DNA of 64,000 nucleotides from Kocuria salsicia. GTDB lineage: Bacteria > Actinomycetota > Actinomycetes > Actinomycetales > Micrococcaceae. Positions 27,120-36,238 of the stretch are shown in pieces. The notes below the pieces were generated by a model, which was not told the DNA's origin, made no database searches, and saw nothing but the letters and a program-made list of their open reading frames with translations. The DNA lies in NCBI RefSeq assembly GCF_007681555.1, contig NZ_VELE01000001.1, forward strand, positions 682,001 through 746,000, written 5' to 3'. A program made the translations under genes and the position numbers. Position 1 is the stretch's first letter, and every line of letters begins with the position of its first letter.

Positions 27120-27953
27120 TCAGGACGCGGGGACGGGAACGGGGTGGACGCCCAGCGGCTCGAGCTCGGAGGCCCCGCCGTCCTCGGCGGTCAGCACCCA
27201 CACGCCCCCGCTGTGGCGGCACACGGTGTGCTCCCACTGGCTGGCGCGCGATCCGTCCTCGGTGACGACCGTCCAGTCGTCCGCCAGCACGCGGGTCTCG
27301 ATTCCGCCGCGCACCAGCATGGGCTCGATCGCCAGGGCCATGCCCGTCACCAGTTTGGGCGTGCGCTGCCCCACGGCGTAGTTCGGCACGTCCGGGGCCA
27401 TGTGCATCTCCGTGCCTATGCCGTGACCCACGTAGTCCTCCAGGATGCCCAGACGCGATCCGACCGTCTCGCGGACGTAGGTCTCGACCGCCAGGCCGAT
27501 GTCCCCCACGTGCGTGCCTGTGGCCATCGCCGCCACGCCGCGCCACATGGCCGCACGCGTGACGTCGGAGAGCTCCAGGTCCGCGGGATCGTGGTGCTCC
27601 CCCACGAGCACTGTGCGCGCGGAGTCACCGTGCCAGCCCGCCACGATCGCGCCGCCGTCGATGGACACGACGTCACCGTCCGCGAGCACGCGCTGCCCCG
27701 GGATGCCGTGGACCACTTCGTCGTTGACGGACGTGCACACCGTCGCCGGGTAGCCGTAGTAGCCCAGGAAGTTCGACTCGGCGCCGAAGTCTTCGAGCAC
27801 GGCGCGGAAGGCGCGGTCGAGGTCCGCAGTGGTGGCACCGGGCACGGCGGCGGCCACAGCGGCGTCGAGCGCCCGGGAGGTGACGACGCCGGCCCTGGCC
27901 ATGAGTGCCAGCTCGGCGTCCGACTTCACTTGGATCTTGCGGCGTCCGAACAC
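27120..27953 (-). CDS. map: Methionine aminopeptidase, type I
   Basis: Removes the N-terminal methionine from nascent proteins. I start at GTG 27953 (VFGRRKIQVKSDAELALM), giving 277 residues; the frame extends further up through a hairpin but without a family-like sequence. Metal ligands are visible: two Asp in SIDGGAIVAGWHGDSARTV, His in VGHGIGTEMHMAP, Glu in ALAIEPMLV and Glu in SQWEHTV. GGAAGGA lies about 13 bases upstream. It follows adk after 103 bases with a hairpin, and the C-terminus has about 25 extra residues. Confidence 0.95.
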   Translation of the reverse strand: MFGRRKIQVKSDAELALMARAGVVTSRALDAAVAAAVPGATTADLDRAFRAVLEDFGAESNFLGYYGYPATVCTSVNDEVVHGIPGQRVLADGDVVSIDGGAIVAGWHGDSARTVLVGEHHDPADLELSDVTRAAMWRGVAAMATGTHVGDIGLAVETYVRETVGSRLGILEDYVGHGIGTEMHMAPDVPNYAVGQRTPKLVTGMALAIEPMLVRGGIETRVLADDWTVVTEDGSRASQWEHTVCRHSGGVWVLTAEDGGASELEPLGVHPVPVPAS

Positions 27954-27995
27954 GATGCCTGGGGTCCTTCCGTGGTGGGGTGTGTGGTGAATGCC

Positions 27996-28033
27996 GAGCC
28001 CCCGGGCGATGCCTCGCATCGGACCGGGGGCTC
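27996..28033 (-). terminator. Hairpin between adk and map
   Basis: GAGCCCCCGG (27996-28005) pairs perfectly with 28024-28033, with an additional inner stem CGATGC/GCATCG. It may attenuate map relative to adk. Confidence 0.5.
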
Positions 28034-28056
28034 GAGGTGGTGCGCGATGAGTCACG

Positions 28057-28623
28057 TCAGTGCGGCAGCACGCTCATGATCCGCTCGGTGACGTCGTCGA
28101 TGCTGCCGAGCCCGTCCACGCGCGAGACGATGCCGCGCTGCTCGTAGACGTCGACCACGGGGGCCGTCTGCTCGTCGTAGACGTCCAGGCGGTGCCGGAT
28201 GACGTCCTCGGTGTCGTCCGTACGCCCCTGGTCGCGCGCGCGGCCCAGCAGGCGGGTGACGAGCTCGTCGTTGTCCGCCGTGAGCAGCAGGACGACATCC
28301 AGGGCCACGCCGTTGGCCGCCAGGATGCGGTCGAGCTCCTCCACCTGGGCGACGGTGCGCGGGTAGCCGTCCAGCAGGAAGCCGTCCGCGACGTCCTGCT
28401 GCGCGAGCCGGTCTCGCACCATGCCGTTGGTGACGGAGTCAGGAACCAGGTTGCCGGCGTCCGTGTAGCTCTGGGCCTCCTTGCCGAGCTCCGTCTGCTG
28501 CTTGATGTTCTCGCGGAAGATGTCCCCGGTGGAGATGGCGGGCACGCCGAGTCGGTCACAGATGCGCTCAGCCTGCGTTCCCTTGCCTGCGCCTGGCGGT
28601 CCGATGATCAACATCCGGGTCAT
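28057..28623 (-). CDS. adk: Adenylate kinase
   Basis: Interconverts ATP, ADP and AMP. The 188-residue protein has the P-loop IIGPPGAGKGTQAERI, STGDIFRENI in the AMP-binding part, and FLLDGYPRT. The LID is a short loop (GRARDQGRTDDTEDVIRHRL) without zinc cysteines, the short form usual in actinobacteria. ATG 28623 has AAGGAGAG upstream. It lies after secY in the spc cluster, separated by a palindrome. Confidence 0.97.
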   Translation of the reverse strand: MTRMLIIGPPGAGKGTQAERICDRLGVPAISTGDIFRENIKQQTELGKEAQSYTDAGNLVPDSVTNGMVRDRLAQQDVADGFLLDGYPRTVAQVEELDRILAANGVALDVVLLLTADNDELVTRLLGRARDQGRTDDTEDVIRHRLDVYDEQTAPVVDVYEQRGIVSRVDGLGSIDDVTERIMSVLPH

Positions 28624-28684
28624 GATCTCTCCTTGCGTCAACGTGCACTTCCTCACCCATGCTACCGGCCCGACGGCGCAGCGT

Positions 28685-28700
28685 CCGGGGCGCGCCCCGG
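28685..28700 (-). terminator. Perfect palindrome between secY and adk
   Basis: CCGGGGCGCGCCCCGG, 16 bp self-complementary, 25 bases after the secY stop. Weak terminator or attenuator candidate. Confidence 0.4.
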
Positions 28701-28725
28701 CTCACCGCCCGTGCGGAACGGGGGC

Positions 28726-30039
28726 TCAGGCGCGCAGCAGGCCTTCGTGATGGCGCTGCTGGAGCTGGGCGTCGATCTGCTTGACGGTGTCCAGACCCAC
28801 GCCCACCATGATCAGCAGCGACGGGCCACCGAACGGGAAGTTCTGATTGGCACCGAACGCCACGAGCGCGATGAGCGGGATCATCGAGACGATGCCCAGG
28901 TACAGCGCACCCGGCAGCGTGATGCGGGTCAGGACATAGCGCAGGTAGGTCTCGGTGGGGCGCCCGGCACGGATACCCGGGATGAAGCCGCCGTAGCGCT
29001 TCATGTTGTCCGAGACCTCCTCCGGGTTGAACGTGATGGACACGTAGAAGTACGTGAAGGCCACGATCAGCAGGAAGTACACGGTCATGTACACGGGGTG
29101 GTCCCCGCGTGCCAGGTATGTGTTGATCCAGGTGACCCACCCCGGCACGGTGCTGCCGTCGTCGGGCATCGCGAACTGCGCGATCATGGTGGGCAGCATC
29201 AGCATGGACGAGGCGAAGATGATGGGAATCACGCCGGCCATGTTGACCTTCAGCGGGATGTAGGTGCTCGTGCCGCCGATGGTGCGCCGCCCGACCATGC
29301 GCTTGGCGTACTGCACGGGGATGCGCCGCTGCGACTGCTCCACGAAGACCACGCAGGTGATGACCACCAGCCCGATCGCGCACACGCCCAGGAAGATGCC
29401 CCAGCCGCGGGTACGCAGGATCTCGCCGAGCGCGGACGGGAAGGTGGCGGCGATGGACGTGAAGATCAGCAGGGACATGCCGTTGCCCACGCCGCGGTCC
29501 GTGATGCGCTCGCCGAGCCACATGATCACGGTGGTGCCCGCCGTCATGGTGAGGATCATGATGACCAGCACCGGCAGCGAGTCGTCCGGGATGATGGGCA
29601 GCGAGCAGTTGCCCAGCAGGTTCCCCGAGCGTGCGAGGGAGATGACGGTGGTGGCGTTGAGAGCCGCCAGGCCGATCGTGAGGTAGCGCGTGTACTGCGT
29701 GAGCTTGGTCTGGCCCTGTGCGCCCTCCTCGTGCAGCTCCTGGAATCGGGGAATGACCACCCGCAGCAGCTGCACGATGATGCTCGCGGTGATGTACGGC
29801 ATCACCCCGAGAGCGAAGATCGACAGCTGCAGGAGGGCCCCACCGCTGAAGAGGTTGACCAGGTCGTACGCGCCGCCGGTGGTGTTCCCGAGCGCCAGGC
29901 ACTGCTGGACGTTGCCGTAGTCCACACCGGGTGCGGGGATGAACGTCCCCAGCCGGTAGATCACGATGATCCCGAGGGTGAACAGCAGCTTGTTGCGCAG
30001 CTCCGGCGTGGTGAACGCCCGTGCGAAAGCACTGAGCAC
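28726..30039 (-). CDS. secY: Preprotein translocase subunit SecY
   Basis: SecY is the channel of the Sec translocon. The 437-residue protein has the expected ten hydrophobic helices; LRNKLLFTLGIIVIYRLGTFIPAPG starts TM1, GVMPYITASIIVQLL and the loop GQTKLTQYTRYLTIGL follow, and the C-terminus is LLIMVGVGLDTVKQIDAQL. The GTG at 30039 has GGAGG five bases before it and replaces a longer spurious frame. It follows rplO after 189 bp that hold two hairpins with interchangeable arms. Confidence 0.97.
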   Translation of the reverse strand: MLSAFARAFTTPELRNKLLFTLGIIVIYRLGTFIPAPGVDYGNVQQCLALGNTTGGAYDLVNLFSGGALLQLSIFALGVMPYITASIIVQLLRVVIPRFQELHEEGAQGQTKLTQYTRYLTIGLAALNATTVISLARSGNLLGNCSLPIIPDDSLPVLVIMILTMTAGTTVIMWLGERITDRGVGNGMSLLIFTSIAATFPSALGEILRTRGWGIFLGVCAIGLVVITCVVFVEQSQRRIPVQYAKRMVGRRTIGGTSTYIPLKVNMAGVIPIIFASSMLMLPTMIAQFAMPDDGSTVPGWVTWINTYLARGDHPVYMTVYFLLIVAFTYFYVSITFNPEEVSDNMKRYGGFIPGIRAGRPTETYLRYVLTRITLPGALYLGIVSMIPLIALVAFGANQNFPFGGPSLLIMVGVGLDTVKQIDAQLQQRHHEGLLRA

Positions 30040-30105
30040 AGGTCCTCCTTCAAAAGCGTGGTGGCCCGATCGGTTCCGACCCCGGGCAAGTCTAGCCAAG
30101 GACGT

Positions 30106-30131
30106 GCACGGGGCCGCGCCGGGCCCCGTGC
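30106..30131 (-). other. Hairpin B upstream of secY
   Basis: GCACGGGGCC (30106-30115) pairs perfectly with 30122-30131. Its arms share GGCCCCGTGC with the hairpin at 30151-30184, so the two could form alternative structures. Confidence 0.5.
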
Positions 30132-30150
30132 GAACATCCTGGTAAAGCAG

Positions 30151-30184
30151 CGGGCCCCGTGCCGGGAATCCGGCACGGGGCCCG
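30151..30184 (-). terminator. Hairpin A after rplO
   Basis: CGGGCCCCGTGCCGG (30151-30165) pairs perfectly with 30170-30184 around four bases, 44 nt after the rplO stop. A strong terminator or attenuator ahead of secY. Confidence 0.65.
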
Positions 30185-30228
30185 CCTCAGTTCAGGGATT
30201 CACCCTACAACCGAACGCTGGTCTGCGC

Positions 30229-30696
30229 TCACGCGTTCTGCGTGGACCCGCCAGCCGCAGCGATCTTCTCGGCCGCAGAGGCCGAGAACTTGTCCGCGGT
30301 GATGTTCAGGGCCACGGAGATCTCCCCGCTGCCCAGCACCTTGACGGGCTGGTTCTTGCGAACCGCGCCCTTGGCAACCAGGTCCGAGACGGTGACGGTG
30401 CCACCCTCGGGGAACAGCTCGCCCAGACGGTCCAGGTTGACCACCTGGTACTCCACGCGGAACGGGTTCTTGAACCCGCGCAGCTTGGGCAGCCGCATCT
30501 GCAGCGGCAGCTGGCCGCCGGCGAAGCCGGCCTTGACCTGGTAGCGCGCCTTGGTGCCCTTGGTACCGCGACCGGCGGTCTTGCCCTTGGACGCCTCACC
30601 GCGGCCAAGACGAGTCTTGGCCTGGTGCGAGCCGGGGGCCGGACGCAGGTGGTGGACCTTCAGAGCGTGGCGCTTGCTCTCGGTGTTCTCAGCCAT
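30229..30696 (-). CDS. rplO: 50S ribosomal protein L15
   Basis: L15, a late-assembly large-subunit protein. The 155-residue protein starts at ATG 30696, with GGAGG seven bases upstream. [33 protein letters not shown] split by Gly/Lys-rich extension, then [18 protein letters not shown], are characteristic. The start lies two bases after the rpmD stop. Confidence 0.97.
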   Translation of the reverse strand: MAENTESKRHALKVHHLRPAPGSHQAKTRLGRGEASKGKTAGRGTKGTKARYQVKAGFAGGQLPLQMRLPKLRGFKNPFRVEYQVVNLDRLGELFPEGGTVTVSDLVAKGAVRKNQPVKVLGSGEISVALNITADKFSASAAEKIAAAGGSTQNA

Positions 30697-30698
30697 GC

Positions 30699-30905
30699 TC
30701 AAGCCTCCTCAACCTCTACGAGATGCGACACCGTGTTGATCATGCCGGCGGTGGCCGCATCGGCCTTGCGCTCCACGACGTGGCCCGGACGCTTGAGACC
30801 GAGCGAACGCAGCGTGTCGCGCATGTTCTGCTTCTGACCGACCACGGAGCGGACCTGCTTCACGCGCAGGGTCGCGCCGGTGGCCTGGATGCGCTTTCCG
30901 TTCAT
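30699..30905 (-). CDS. rpmD: 50S ribosomal protein L30
   Basis: L30, 68 residues: [20 protein letters not shown] then [20 protein letters not shown] are the family signature. The ATG overlaps the rpsE stop by one base (TGATG), indicating coupled translation. Confidence 0.97.
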   Translation of the reverse strand: MNGKRIQATGATLRVKQVRSVVGQKQNMRDTLRSLGLKRPGHVVERKADAATAGMINTVSHLVEVEEA

Positions 30906-31642
30906 CAGGCACCTGCCTTCTGGATCTCACGCAGCAGCGGCGCCGGAACAACCTCGTCCATGGGCAGCCCACGGCGGGCGGCCACGGACGCGGGCTCCTC
31001 GAGCTCACGCAGCGCCTGGATGGTCGCGTGCACGATGTTGATCTGGTTGGACGAACCGAGGGACTTGGAGAGCACGTCGTGGATGCCGGCGCACTCCAGT
31101 ACGGCGCGCACCGGACCACCGGCGATCACACCGGTACCCGGGGTGGCGGGGCGCAGCATGACCACGCCGGCCGCCGCCTCACCCTGCACACGGTGCGGGA
31201 TGGTGCGGTCCTCGACGCGGGGGACCCGGAAGAAGTTCTTCTTGGCCTCCTCGACACCCTTGGAGATCGCCGCCGGAACTTCCTTGGCCTTGCCGTAGCC
31301 GACGCCGACCATGCCGTTGCCGTCGCCCACGACCACGAGAGCGGTGAAGCTGAAGCGACGACCACCCTTCACGACCTTGGAGACGCGGTTGATGGTCACG
31401 ACGCGCTCGAGGAACTTGTCCTTGTCGTCGTCACGACCGCCGCGGCCACCACGGCCGCCACGGTCGTTGCCACGGCCGCCGCGGTCATTGCCGCCGCGTC
31501 CGCCGCGATCGTTGCGACCGCCGCGTCCACCGCGGTTCTCCTCGGTCCCCTGACGGGACGAGGTGTTGGACTCGGCCGTCTCGTTGGAACCGGTGGTGGC
31601 TTCGCTCACCTGAGTTTCCTTCTCGTTCTTCTGCTCGCTCAC
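30905..31642 (-). CDS. rpsE: 30S ribosomal protein S5 with N-terminal RGG tract
   Basis: S5, involved in decoding fidelity. The core starts near residue 75 ([20 protein letters not shown]) and includes [20 protein letters not shown]. Before it are an acidic, Ser/Thr-rich stretch (1-36) and an RGG/NDRGG-repeat tract (37-70), making the protein 245 residues instead of about 165-200. Such tracts often bind RNA, but the role here is unknown. The GTG start overlaps the rplR stop as GTGA. Confidence 0.97.
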   Translation of the reverse strand: MSEQKNEKETQVSEATTGSNETAESNTSSRQGTEENRGGRGGRNDRGGRGGNDRGGRGNDRGGRGGRGGRDDDKDKFLERVVTINRVSKVVKGGRRFSFTALVVVGDGNGMVGVGYGKAKEVPAAISKGVEEAKKNFFRVPRVEDRTIPHRVQGEAAAGVVMLRPATPGTGVIAGGPVRAVLECAGIHDVLSKSLGSSNQINIVHATIQALRELEEPASVAARRGLPMDEVVPAPLLREIQKAGA

Positions 31643-32010
31643 AGCGCCAGACCTCCTTCACGGGCACCCTCGGCCACCGCGGCCACACGGCCGTGGTACT
31701 TGTTGCCGCCGCGGTCGAACACGACGGTCTCGATCCCCGCAGCCTTGGCGCGCTCGGCGATCAGCTCACCGATGCGCTTGGCCTTGGCGGTCTTGTCGTC
31801 GGACGACGCACGCAGGGCGTCCTCCATGGTGGAGGCCGAGACGAGGGTGAAGCCCTTGTCGTCGTCGATCACCTGGGCGACCATGTGGCGGGTGGAACGC
31901 GTGACCACCAGGCGGGGGCGCAGCGCGGTTCCGGCGATGTGCTTGCGCACGCGGCGGTGACGCCGAGCCCGCTGAGCAGTCTTCGACTTTCCCTTGATTA
32001 CGAGAGCCAT
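31639..32010 (-). CDS. rplR: 50S ribosomal protein L18
   Basis: L18 binds 5S rRNA with L5. The 123-residue protein has [40 protein letters not shown] and the C-terminal [20 protein letters not shown]. It follows rplF by two bases and overlaps rpsE by four. Confidence 0.97.
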   Translation of the reverse strand: MALVIKGKSKTAQRARRHRRVRKHIAGTALRPRLVVTRSTRHMVAQVIDDDKGFTLVSASTMEDALRASSDDKTAKAKRIGELIAERAKAAGIETVVFDRGGNKYHGRVAAVAEGAREGGLAL

Positions 32011-32012
32011 GA

Positions 32013-32549
32013 TTACTTACCAGCCTTTCCGGCCTTGCGGCGGATCTGCTCGCCGGCGTAACGAACACCCTTGCCCTTGTAGGGATCAGGCAGACGCAGG
32101 GAGCGGATCTTCGCGGCGACCTGGCCAACCTGCTGCTTGTCGATGCCGGAGACGGAGACCTTGTTGTTCCCCTCCACAGAGAGCGTGATGCCCTCCGGGG
32201 CGCTGAAGGGAACGGGGTGGCTGTAACCGAGAGCGAACTCGAGGTCCGCACCCTTGGCCTGCACACGGTAACCCGTACCCACGATCTCCAGCTGCTTGGT
32301 GTATCCCTCGGACACACCCTGGATCATGTTGGCGATCAGGGAACGCGTGAGACCGTGCAACGAGCGGGACTCGCGCTCGTCGTTGGGACGGGACACCTGA
32401 ACGGTGCCGTCCTCGACGACCACCGTGATGGGTGCCGCGACGGTCTGCGTGAGGGAGCCCTTGGGACCCTTCACCGACACCACGGAACCGTCCACGGAGA
32501 CCTCCACACCGGCGGGCACAGAGATCGGGAGACGTCCAATACGTGACAT
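32013..32549 (-). CDS. rplF: 50S ribosomal protein L6
   Basis: L6 near the factor-binding site of the large subunit. The 178-residue protein has [43 protein letters not shown] split by the usual repeat, and the C-terminal signature [18 protein letters not shown]. Confidence 0.97.
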   Translation of the reverse strand: MSRIGRLPISVPAGVEVSVDGSVVSVKGPKGSLTQTVAAPITVVVEDGTVQVSRPNDERESRSLHGLTRSLIANMIQGVSEGYTKQLEIVGTGYRVQAKGADLEFALGYSHPVPFSAPEGITLSVEGNNKVSVSGIDKQQVGQVAAKIRSLRLPDPYKGKGVRYAGEQIRRKAGKAGK

Positions 32550-32580
32550 GTCTTCTTCCTTTCTTCTTCTGTGCTACCGG

Positions 32581-32979
32581 TTACCAGACGTACGCGAGGA
32601 CTTCCCCGCCCACGCCCTTCTTCCCGGCCTGCTTGTCAGTCAGCAGTCCGGAGGAGGTGGAGAGGATCGCGATGCCGAGGCCACCGAACACCTTGGGGAG
32701 GTTCGTGGACTTCGCGTACACGCGCAGCCCCGGCTTGGAGATGCGGCGGACACCGGCGATCGAGCGCTCACGGTTGGAGCCGAACTTCAGCGACAGGGTC
32801 AGCGTCTTGCCGACCCGCGCGGGCTCCTCGCTCCAGTCCGCGATGTAGCCCTCGGCCTTGAGGATCTCCGCAATCCGAGCCTTCAGCTTGGAGTACGGCA
32901 TGCTCACGGTGTCGTGGTAGGCGGAGTTCGCGTTGCGCAGACGCGTCAGCATGTCTGCGACGGGATCTGTCATTGTCAT
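32581..32979 (-). CDS. rpsH: 30S ribosomal protein S8
   Basis: S8, a primary 16S rRNA binder and in E. coli the repressor of the spc operon. The 132-residue protein has [20 protein letters not shown] and the C-terminal [20 protein letters not shown]. It follows rplE directly: the 74-base gap has no room for rpsN, which is therefore missing from this cluster. Confidence 0.97.
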   Translation of the reverse strand: MTMTDPVADMLTRLRNANSAYHDTVSMPYSKLKARIAEILKAEGYIADWSEEPARVGKTLTLSLKFGSNRERSIAGVRRISKPGLRVYAKSTNLPKVFGGLGIAILSTSSGLLTDKQAGKKGVGGEVLAYVW

Positions 32980-33053
32980 GTGGGCTTCAGCCCTTCCTCG
33001 CCACGGTTTCCCTGCCGGTTGCAGCCCGCAGGGACCTTCTGGCGTCGATGGAA

Positions 33054-33623
33054 TTAGTTGGTCTTGAACGGGAAGCCGAGTGCCTTGAGCAGCGCGCGGC
33101 CTTCGTCGTCGGTCTTGGCGGACGTGACCACGGTGATGTCCATACCGCGCACGCGATCGATCCGGTCCTGGTCGATCTCGTGGAACATGGACTGTTCCGT
33201 CAGGCCGAAGGTGTAGTTGCCGTTGCCGTCGAAGTGACGGTCCGAGAGGCCGCGGAAGTCACGGATGCGCGGCAGCGCGAGCGTGACCAGGCGGTCCAGG
33301 AACTCCCACATGCGGTCGCCACGCATGGTGACATGGGCGCCGATGGGCATTCCCTCGCGCAGCTTGAACTGCGCGATGGACTTCTTGGCACGGTTGACCA
33401 CGGGCTTCTGGCCGGTGATGGCGGTGAGGTCCTTGATGGCATTGTCCACCAGCTTGGAGTCCTTGGCCGCCTCGCCCAGACCCATGTTGACCACGACCTT
33501 GACCACGCGCGGCATCTCCATGACGTTCGAGTAGCCGAACTGCTCCTGAAGGGCCGGGGCCACGGTCTCCTGGTACTTGGTCTTGAACCGGGGGGTGAAC
33601 TTGGTTTCGGTCGTTTCGCTCAT
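33054..33623 (-). CDS. rplE: 50S ribosomal protein L5
   Basis: L5 binds 5S rRNA and contacts P-site tRNA. The 189-residue protein has [40 protein letters not shown] and [23 protein letters not shown] 33623 overlaps the rplX stop by one base; a GTG one codon earlier is less likely. Confidence 0.97.
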   Translation of the reverse strand: MSETTETKFTPRFKTKYQETVAPALQEQFGYSNVMEMPRVVKVVVNMGLGEAAKDSKLVDNAIKDLTAITGQKPVVNRAKKSIAQFKLREGMPIGAHVTMRGDRMWEFLDRLVTLALPRIRDFRGLSDRHFDGNGNYTFGLTEQSMFHEIDQDRIDRVRGMDITVVTSAKTDDEGRALLKALGFPFKTN

Positions 33624-33961
33624 CACAGATCCTTGCCGGTGCTCTTGGACACGCGGACGCGCACGGTCTTCTGCTTGCCGTTGCGCTCCACGGTCTCGGT
33701 GCGGTAGCCCACACGGGTCGGCTTGCCGGTCTCGGGATCCACGAGCATCACGTTGGAGATGTGGATCGGAGCCTCGACTTTGACGAGGCCGCCGGCTTCG
33801 CCCTGGGCGTTGGCGCGCTTGTGCTTGGTCACCACGTTGACACCCTCGACCACCACGCGGGAGGTCTCGGTGTTCACGCGCAGAACCTTGCCCTGCTCGC
33901 CCTTGTTCTTGCCGGTGATGACCTGCACGAGGTCGCCGGTCTTGATCTTGAACTTCGTCAT
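33623..33961 (-). CDS. rplX: 50S ribosomal protein L24
   Basis: L24 starts large-subunit assembly. The 112-residue KOW-domain protein has [40 protein letters not shown] and [20 protein letters not shown]. It follows rplN by one base. Confidence 0.97.
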   Translation of the reverse strand: MTKFKIKTGDLVQVITGKNKGEQGKVLRVNTETSRVVVEGVNVVTKHKRANAQGEAGGLVKVEAPIHISNVMLVDPETGKPTRVGYRTETVERNGKQKTVRVRVSKSTGKDL

Positions 33962-33962
33962 G

Positions 33963-34331
33963 TCAGAGCACCTCCGGAGCCAGCGAGACGATCTTCATGA
34001 ACTTCTTGTCGCGCAGCTCGCGGCCCACGGGGCCGAAGATGCGTGTGCCGCGGGGGTCCCCGTCGTTCTTCAAGATCACTGCGGCGTTCTCGTCGAAACG
34101 GATGTAGGAACCGTCGGGACGGCGCCTCTGCTTCTTGGTACGGACCACAACCGCCTTGACAACGTCGCCCTTCTTGACGTTGCCGCCGGGGATGGCGTCC
34201 TTGACGGTGGCGACGATGACGTCACCAATGCCTGCGTAACGGCGTCCGGATCCACCGAGCACACGGATGGTGAGAATTTCCTTCGCACCCGTGTTGTCGG
34301 CAACCCGCAGCCGCGATTCCTGCTGAATCAC
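33963..34331 (-). CDS. rplN: 50S ribosomal protein L14
   Basis: L14 at the subunit interface. The 122-residue protein has [40 protein letters not shown] and [23 protein letters not shown] start with AGGAG six bases upstream. First gene of the spc cluster, which is separated from rpsQ by an esterase-like gene. Confidence 0.98.
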   Translation of the reverse strand: MIQQESRLRVADNTGAKEILTIRVLGGSGRRYAGIGDVIVATVKDAIPGGNVKKGDVVKAVVVRTKKQRRRPDGSYIRFDENAAVILKNDGDPRGTRIFGPVGRELRDKKFMKIVSLAPEVL

Positions 34332-34724
34332 TGAATACTCCTGTCGTCGCGCCGGTTCTCATCCAAACCTGCTGAATGTCGAGCCTTGCGGAACGGTGGT
34401 CGTGTGAACGCTCCGCGTCACGGTGGCCCCCGTGGCCGTAGGAGGGGCCCGGGGCGTGTGCGGAGTTTGCACGCGATGGACGACCGCACGTGTTCGGGCG
34501 GATCACTCCGCCGTGCTGCTCCCCTCGGATTCGCGACCTCGCGCAGAATCAACGAGCAAGATGTGCAGCCTTCGCGGCGCCGGGCGCCGCGGAGCCGGGC
34601 CGCGGTGAACCGCGGCGGCTTGCTTCCGTCCCGCGCACTCGGGGTGCACACCGTGGGACGTGATTCTGACTCAGCAGGGTCGAAGTCAGAGTGAGAGCAC
34701 ACGTGCGTCGACACGCGTACCGGC
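34332..34724 (-). other. 393-bp gap between the esterase-like gene and rplN
   Basis: No gene. The segment probably carries the spc leader: inverted repeats TCTGACT/AGTCAGA (34665-34690), GCCGCGGT/ACCGCGGC (34599-34616) and GCGGCGC/GCGCCGC (34574-34590). Any of these could terminate the esterase transcript or structure the leader. Confidence 0.5.
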
Positions 34725-35930
34725 CTACTCTACCGCGCTTCCGTGCGGATCACCAACCGGCCTGCCTCCGGGGAAGAGTTCCACCAGGGCGGGCACCAGT
34801 GCCTCGCGCCAGCAGGCGTAGTCGTGGCCCCCGTTGAAGCGTCGGTAGTGCACCTCGGCCGGGGTGCGGGCGAGCTCGGCGACGAACTCGTCGTGGGGCC
34901 CGGTGAGTGCCCACTCCTGCTCGCCGACCTCCAGGACGAGCCGTGTGCCGACCAGCGCTCGGGCGCCGTCGGTCGAGACCAGGGACCGCAGCGTGTCCAC
35001 CGGCTGCGGCTGCCACAGGGAGGCCGACTGCGCGACGGCGGTCCCGACGGCGTCGGGGCGGCGCAGTGCGCACAGGATCGCCGAGAGCCCGCCGAGGCTC
35101 TGGCCCACCACGGCCACCCGCCGGGGATCGGATTTCCACACCAGGCGCTGAGCGAGCCACGGGAGCAGCTCGTCCGCCACCACGTCCTCGATCCCGCCTG
35201 TGCCGTCGAGCTCGGCCCACCGACGCTCCGTGCCCCCGGAGTCCAGCAGGACCAGGTGCACCGGCTGCAGGGCACCGTCGGCGACCGCGGCCCGGACGGC
35301 GGCAACGACACCGTGCTGCCACCAGACCTCTCCGTCGAAGAGCAGCACCACCGGTGCCGTGCGCGCCGAGTCGCCCGCTGCCACGCCACAGGCCGCGATC
35401 GCCACGCGGTGACCACCGGGGGCGGCGAGCCACTTCGGTCCACGTGCGGTGGGATCGGGCCGCACCGGCCACGGCGACACCGGCGCGTCCTCGAGCGCGA
35501 CGACGCTGAGCCGCAGCCCCCCGCGGCCCAGGCACCACGACGGATTGCGGGGATCCGCCACTCCCCCGTCCAGGGCGGCGCGCAGGTCCACGTGGTCCGC
35601 GGCGTCACGCCAGGGTGCCGCCGCGTTCCGGCGGGCGGTGAGGAAGCAGTAGGACGCGCGCCAGCTGGTCCCCATGAGGTAGCCGATGTGCCACACATCC
35701 GTGCCGGGCAGCCGCCGCATCAGGGAGTCCTCCGGGCGGGACTCGTCCGTGAGCCTGTTGACGAACAGCAGGACCTCCGAGGCCTCGCTGTCCTCGCAGA
35801 GGAACATCACGACCTGCCGGGCCGCCCCGTCCGGACCCGGAGCCGCGTGCTCGCACAGCGGCATGCCCGCGGCCAGGGCCGCCTCCACCTCTCTGCGCGC
35901 CCTCGCCACGTCACGCGAGTCGTTCGACAT
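34725..35930 (-). CDS. Enterochelin-esterase-like alpha/beta hydrolase
   Basis: A 401-residue protein resembling Fes-type siderophore esterases, which cleave ferric-siderophore esters in the cytoplasm to release iron. Residues 40-130 resemble the Fes N-terminal domain (VVMFLCEDSEASEVLLFVNR, GTDVWHIGYLMGTSWRASYC). The hydrolase domain has GQSLGGLSAI with nucleophile Ser278 and FNGGHDYACWREALV with catalytic His369. ATG 35930 has GGGAGG eight bases upstream; the frame extends upstream without family similarity. No signal peptide. It lies between rpsQ and rplN, splitting the usual S10-spc continuity, with a terminator on its upstream side. No siderophore synthesis or uptake gene is near, and no iron box is visible, so the substrate is inferred only from the family. 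Confidence 0.75.
   Translation of the reverse strand: MSNDSRDVARARREVEAALAAGMPLCEHAAPGPDGAARQVVMFLCEDSEASEVLLFVNRLTDESRPEDSLMRRLPGTDVWHIGYLMGTSWRASYCFLTARRNAAAPWRDAADHVDLRAALDGGVADPRNPSWCLGRGGLRLSVVALEDAPVSPWPVRPDPTARGPKWLAAPGGHRVAIAACGVAAGDSARTAPVVLLFDGEVWWQHGVVAAVRAAVADGALQPVHLVLLDSGGTERRWAELDGTGGIEDVVADELLPWLAQRLVWKSDPRRVAVVGQSLGGLSAILCALRRPDAVGTAVAQSASLWQPQPVDTLRSLVSTDGARALVGTRLVLEVGEQEWALTGPHDEFVAELARTPAEVHYRRFNGGHDYACWREALVPALVELFPGGRPVGDPHGSAVE
34727..34756 (-). promoter_or_regulatory. Candidate spc-operon promoter in the esterase 3' end
   Basis: Minus-strand TTGGTG (34751-34756), 18 bases, TAGAGT (34727-34732). It would give a leader of about 390 nt for rplN. Weak -35. Confidence 0.3.
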
Positions 35931-36238
35931 GAGAGCGGCCTCCCAGGCGAGCACGGACGGACCGTCCGACCTGGGGACCGGATCCGGGCGCGGCACCTTG
36001 GGTGGGCGGCGCCGCGGACACGGCCCCACCGTGTTCTCCTGGGTCACGAGCGTCTGACCTTTCGGGTGCTGGCGTGGACCGCACGAGCGGTACCCCTGCG
36101 GCAGTGCCACGGGATCGGCCCACCTGCCCGCCGCGGCGTCGTCATGGAGATCGTCGACAGGGGGCCCGGGTACGCCGAAGGCCCCGTCCCAGCGTGAACC
36201 GGAACGGGGCCTTCGATCGAACTCGCATCGCGAAGGTC
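35931..36238 (-). other. 308-bp gap between rpsQ and the esterase-like gene
   Basis: Holds the rpsQ terminator at 36176-36215. The remaining about 240 bp should contain the promoter of the esterase-like gene, but I see no convincing -10/-35 pair or iron-regulator box. No gene seen. Confidence 0.5.
36176..36215 (-). terminator. Terminator of the S10 operon
   Basis: CGAAGGCCCCGT (36176-36187) pairs perfectly with 36204-36215, 23 bases beyond rpsQ. Confidence 0.75.
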
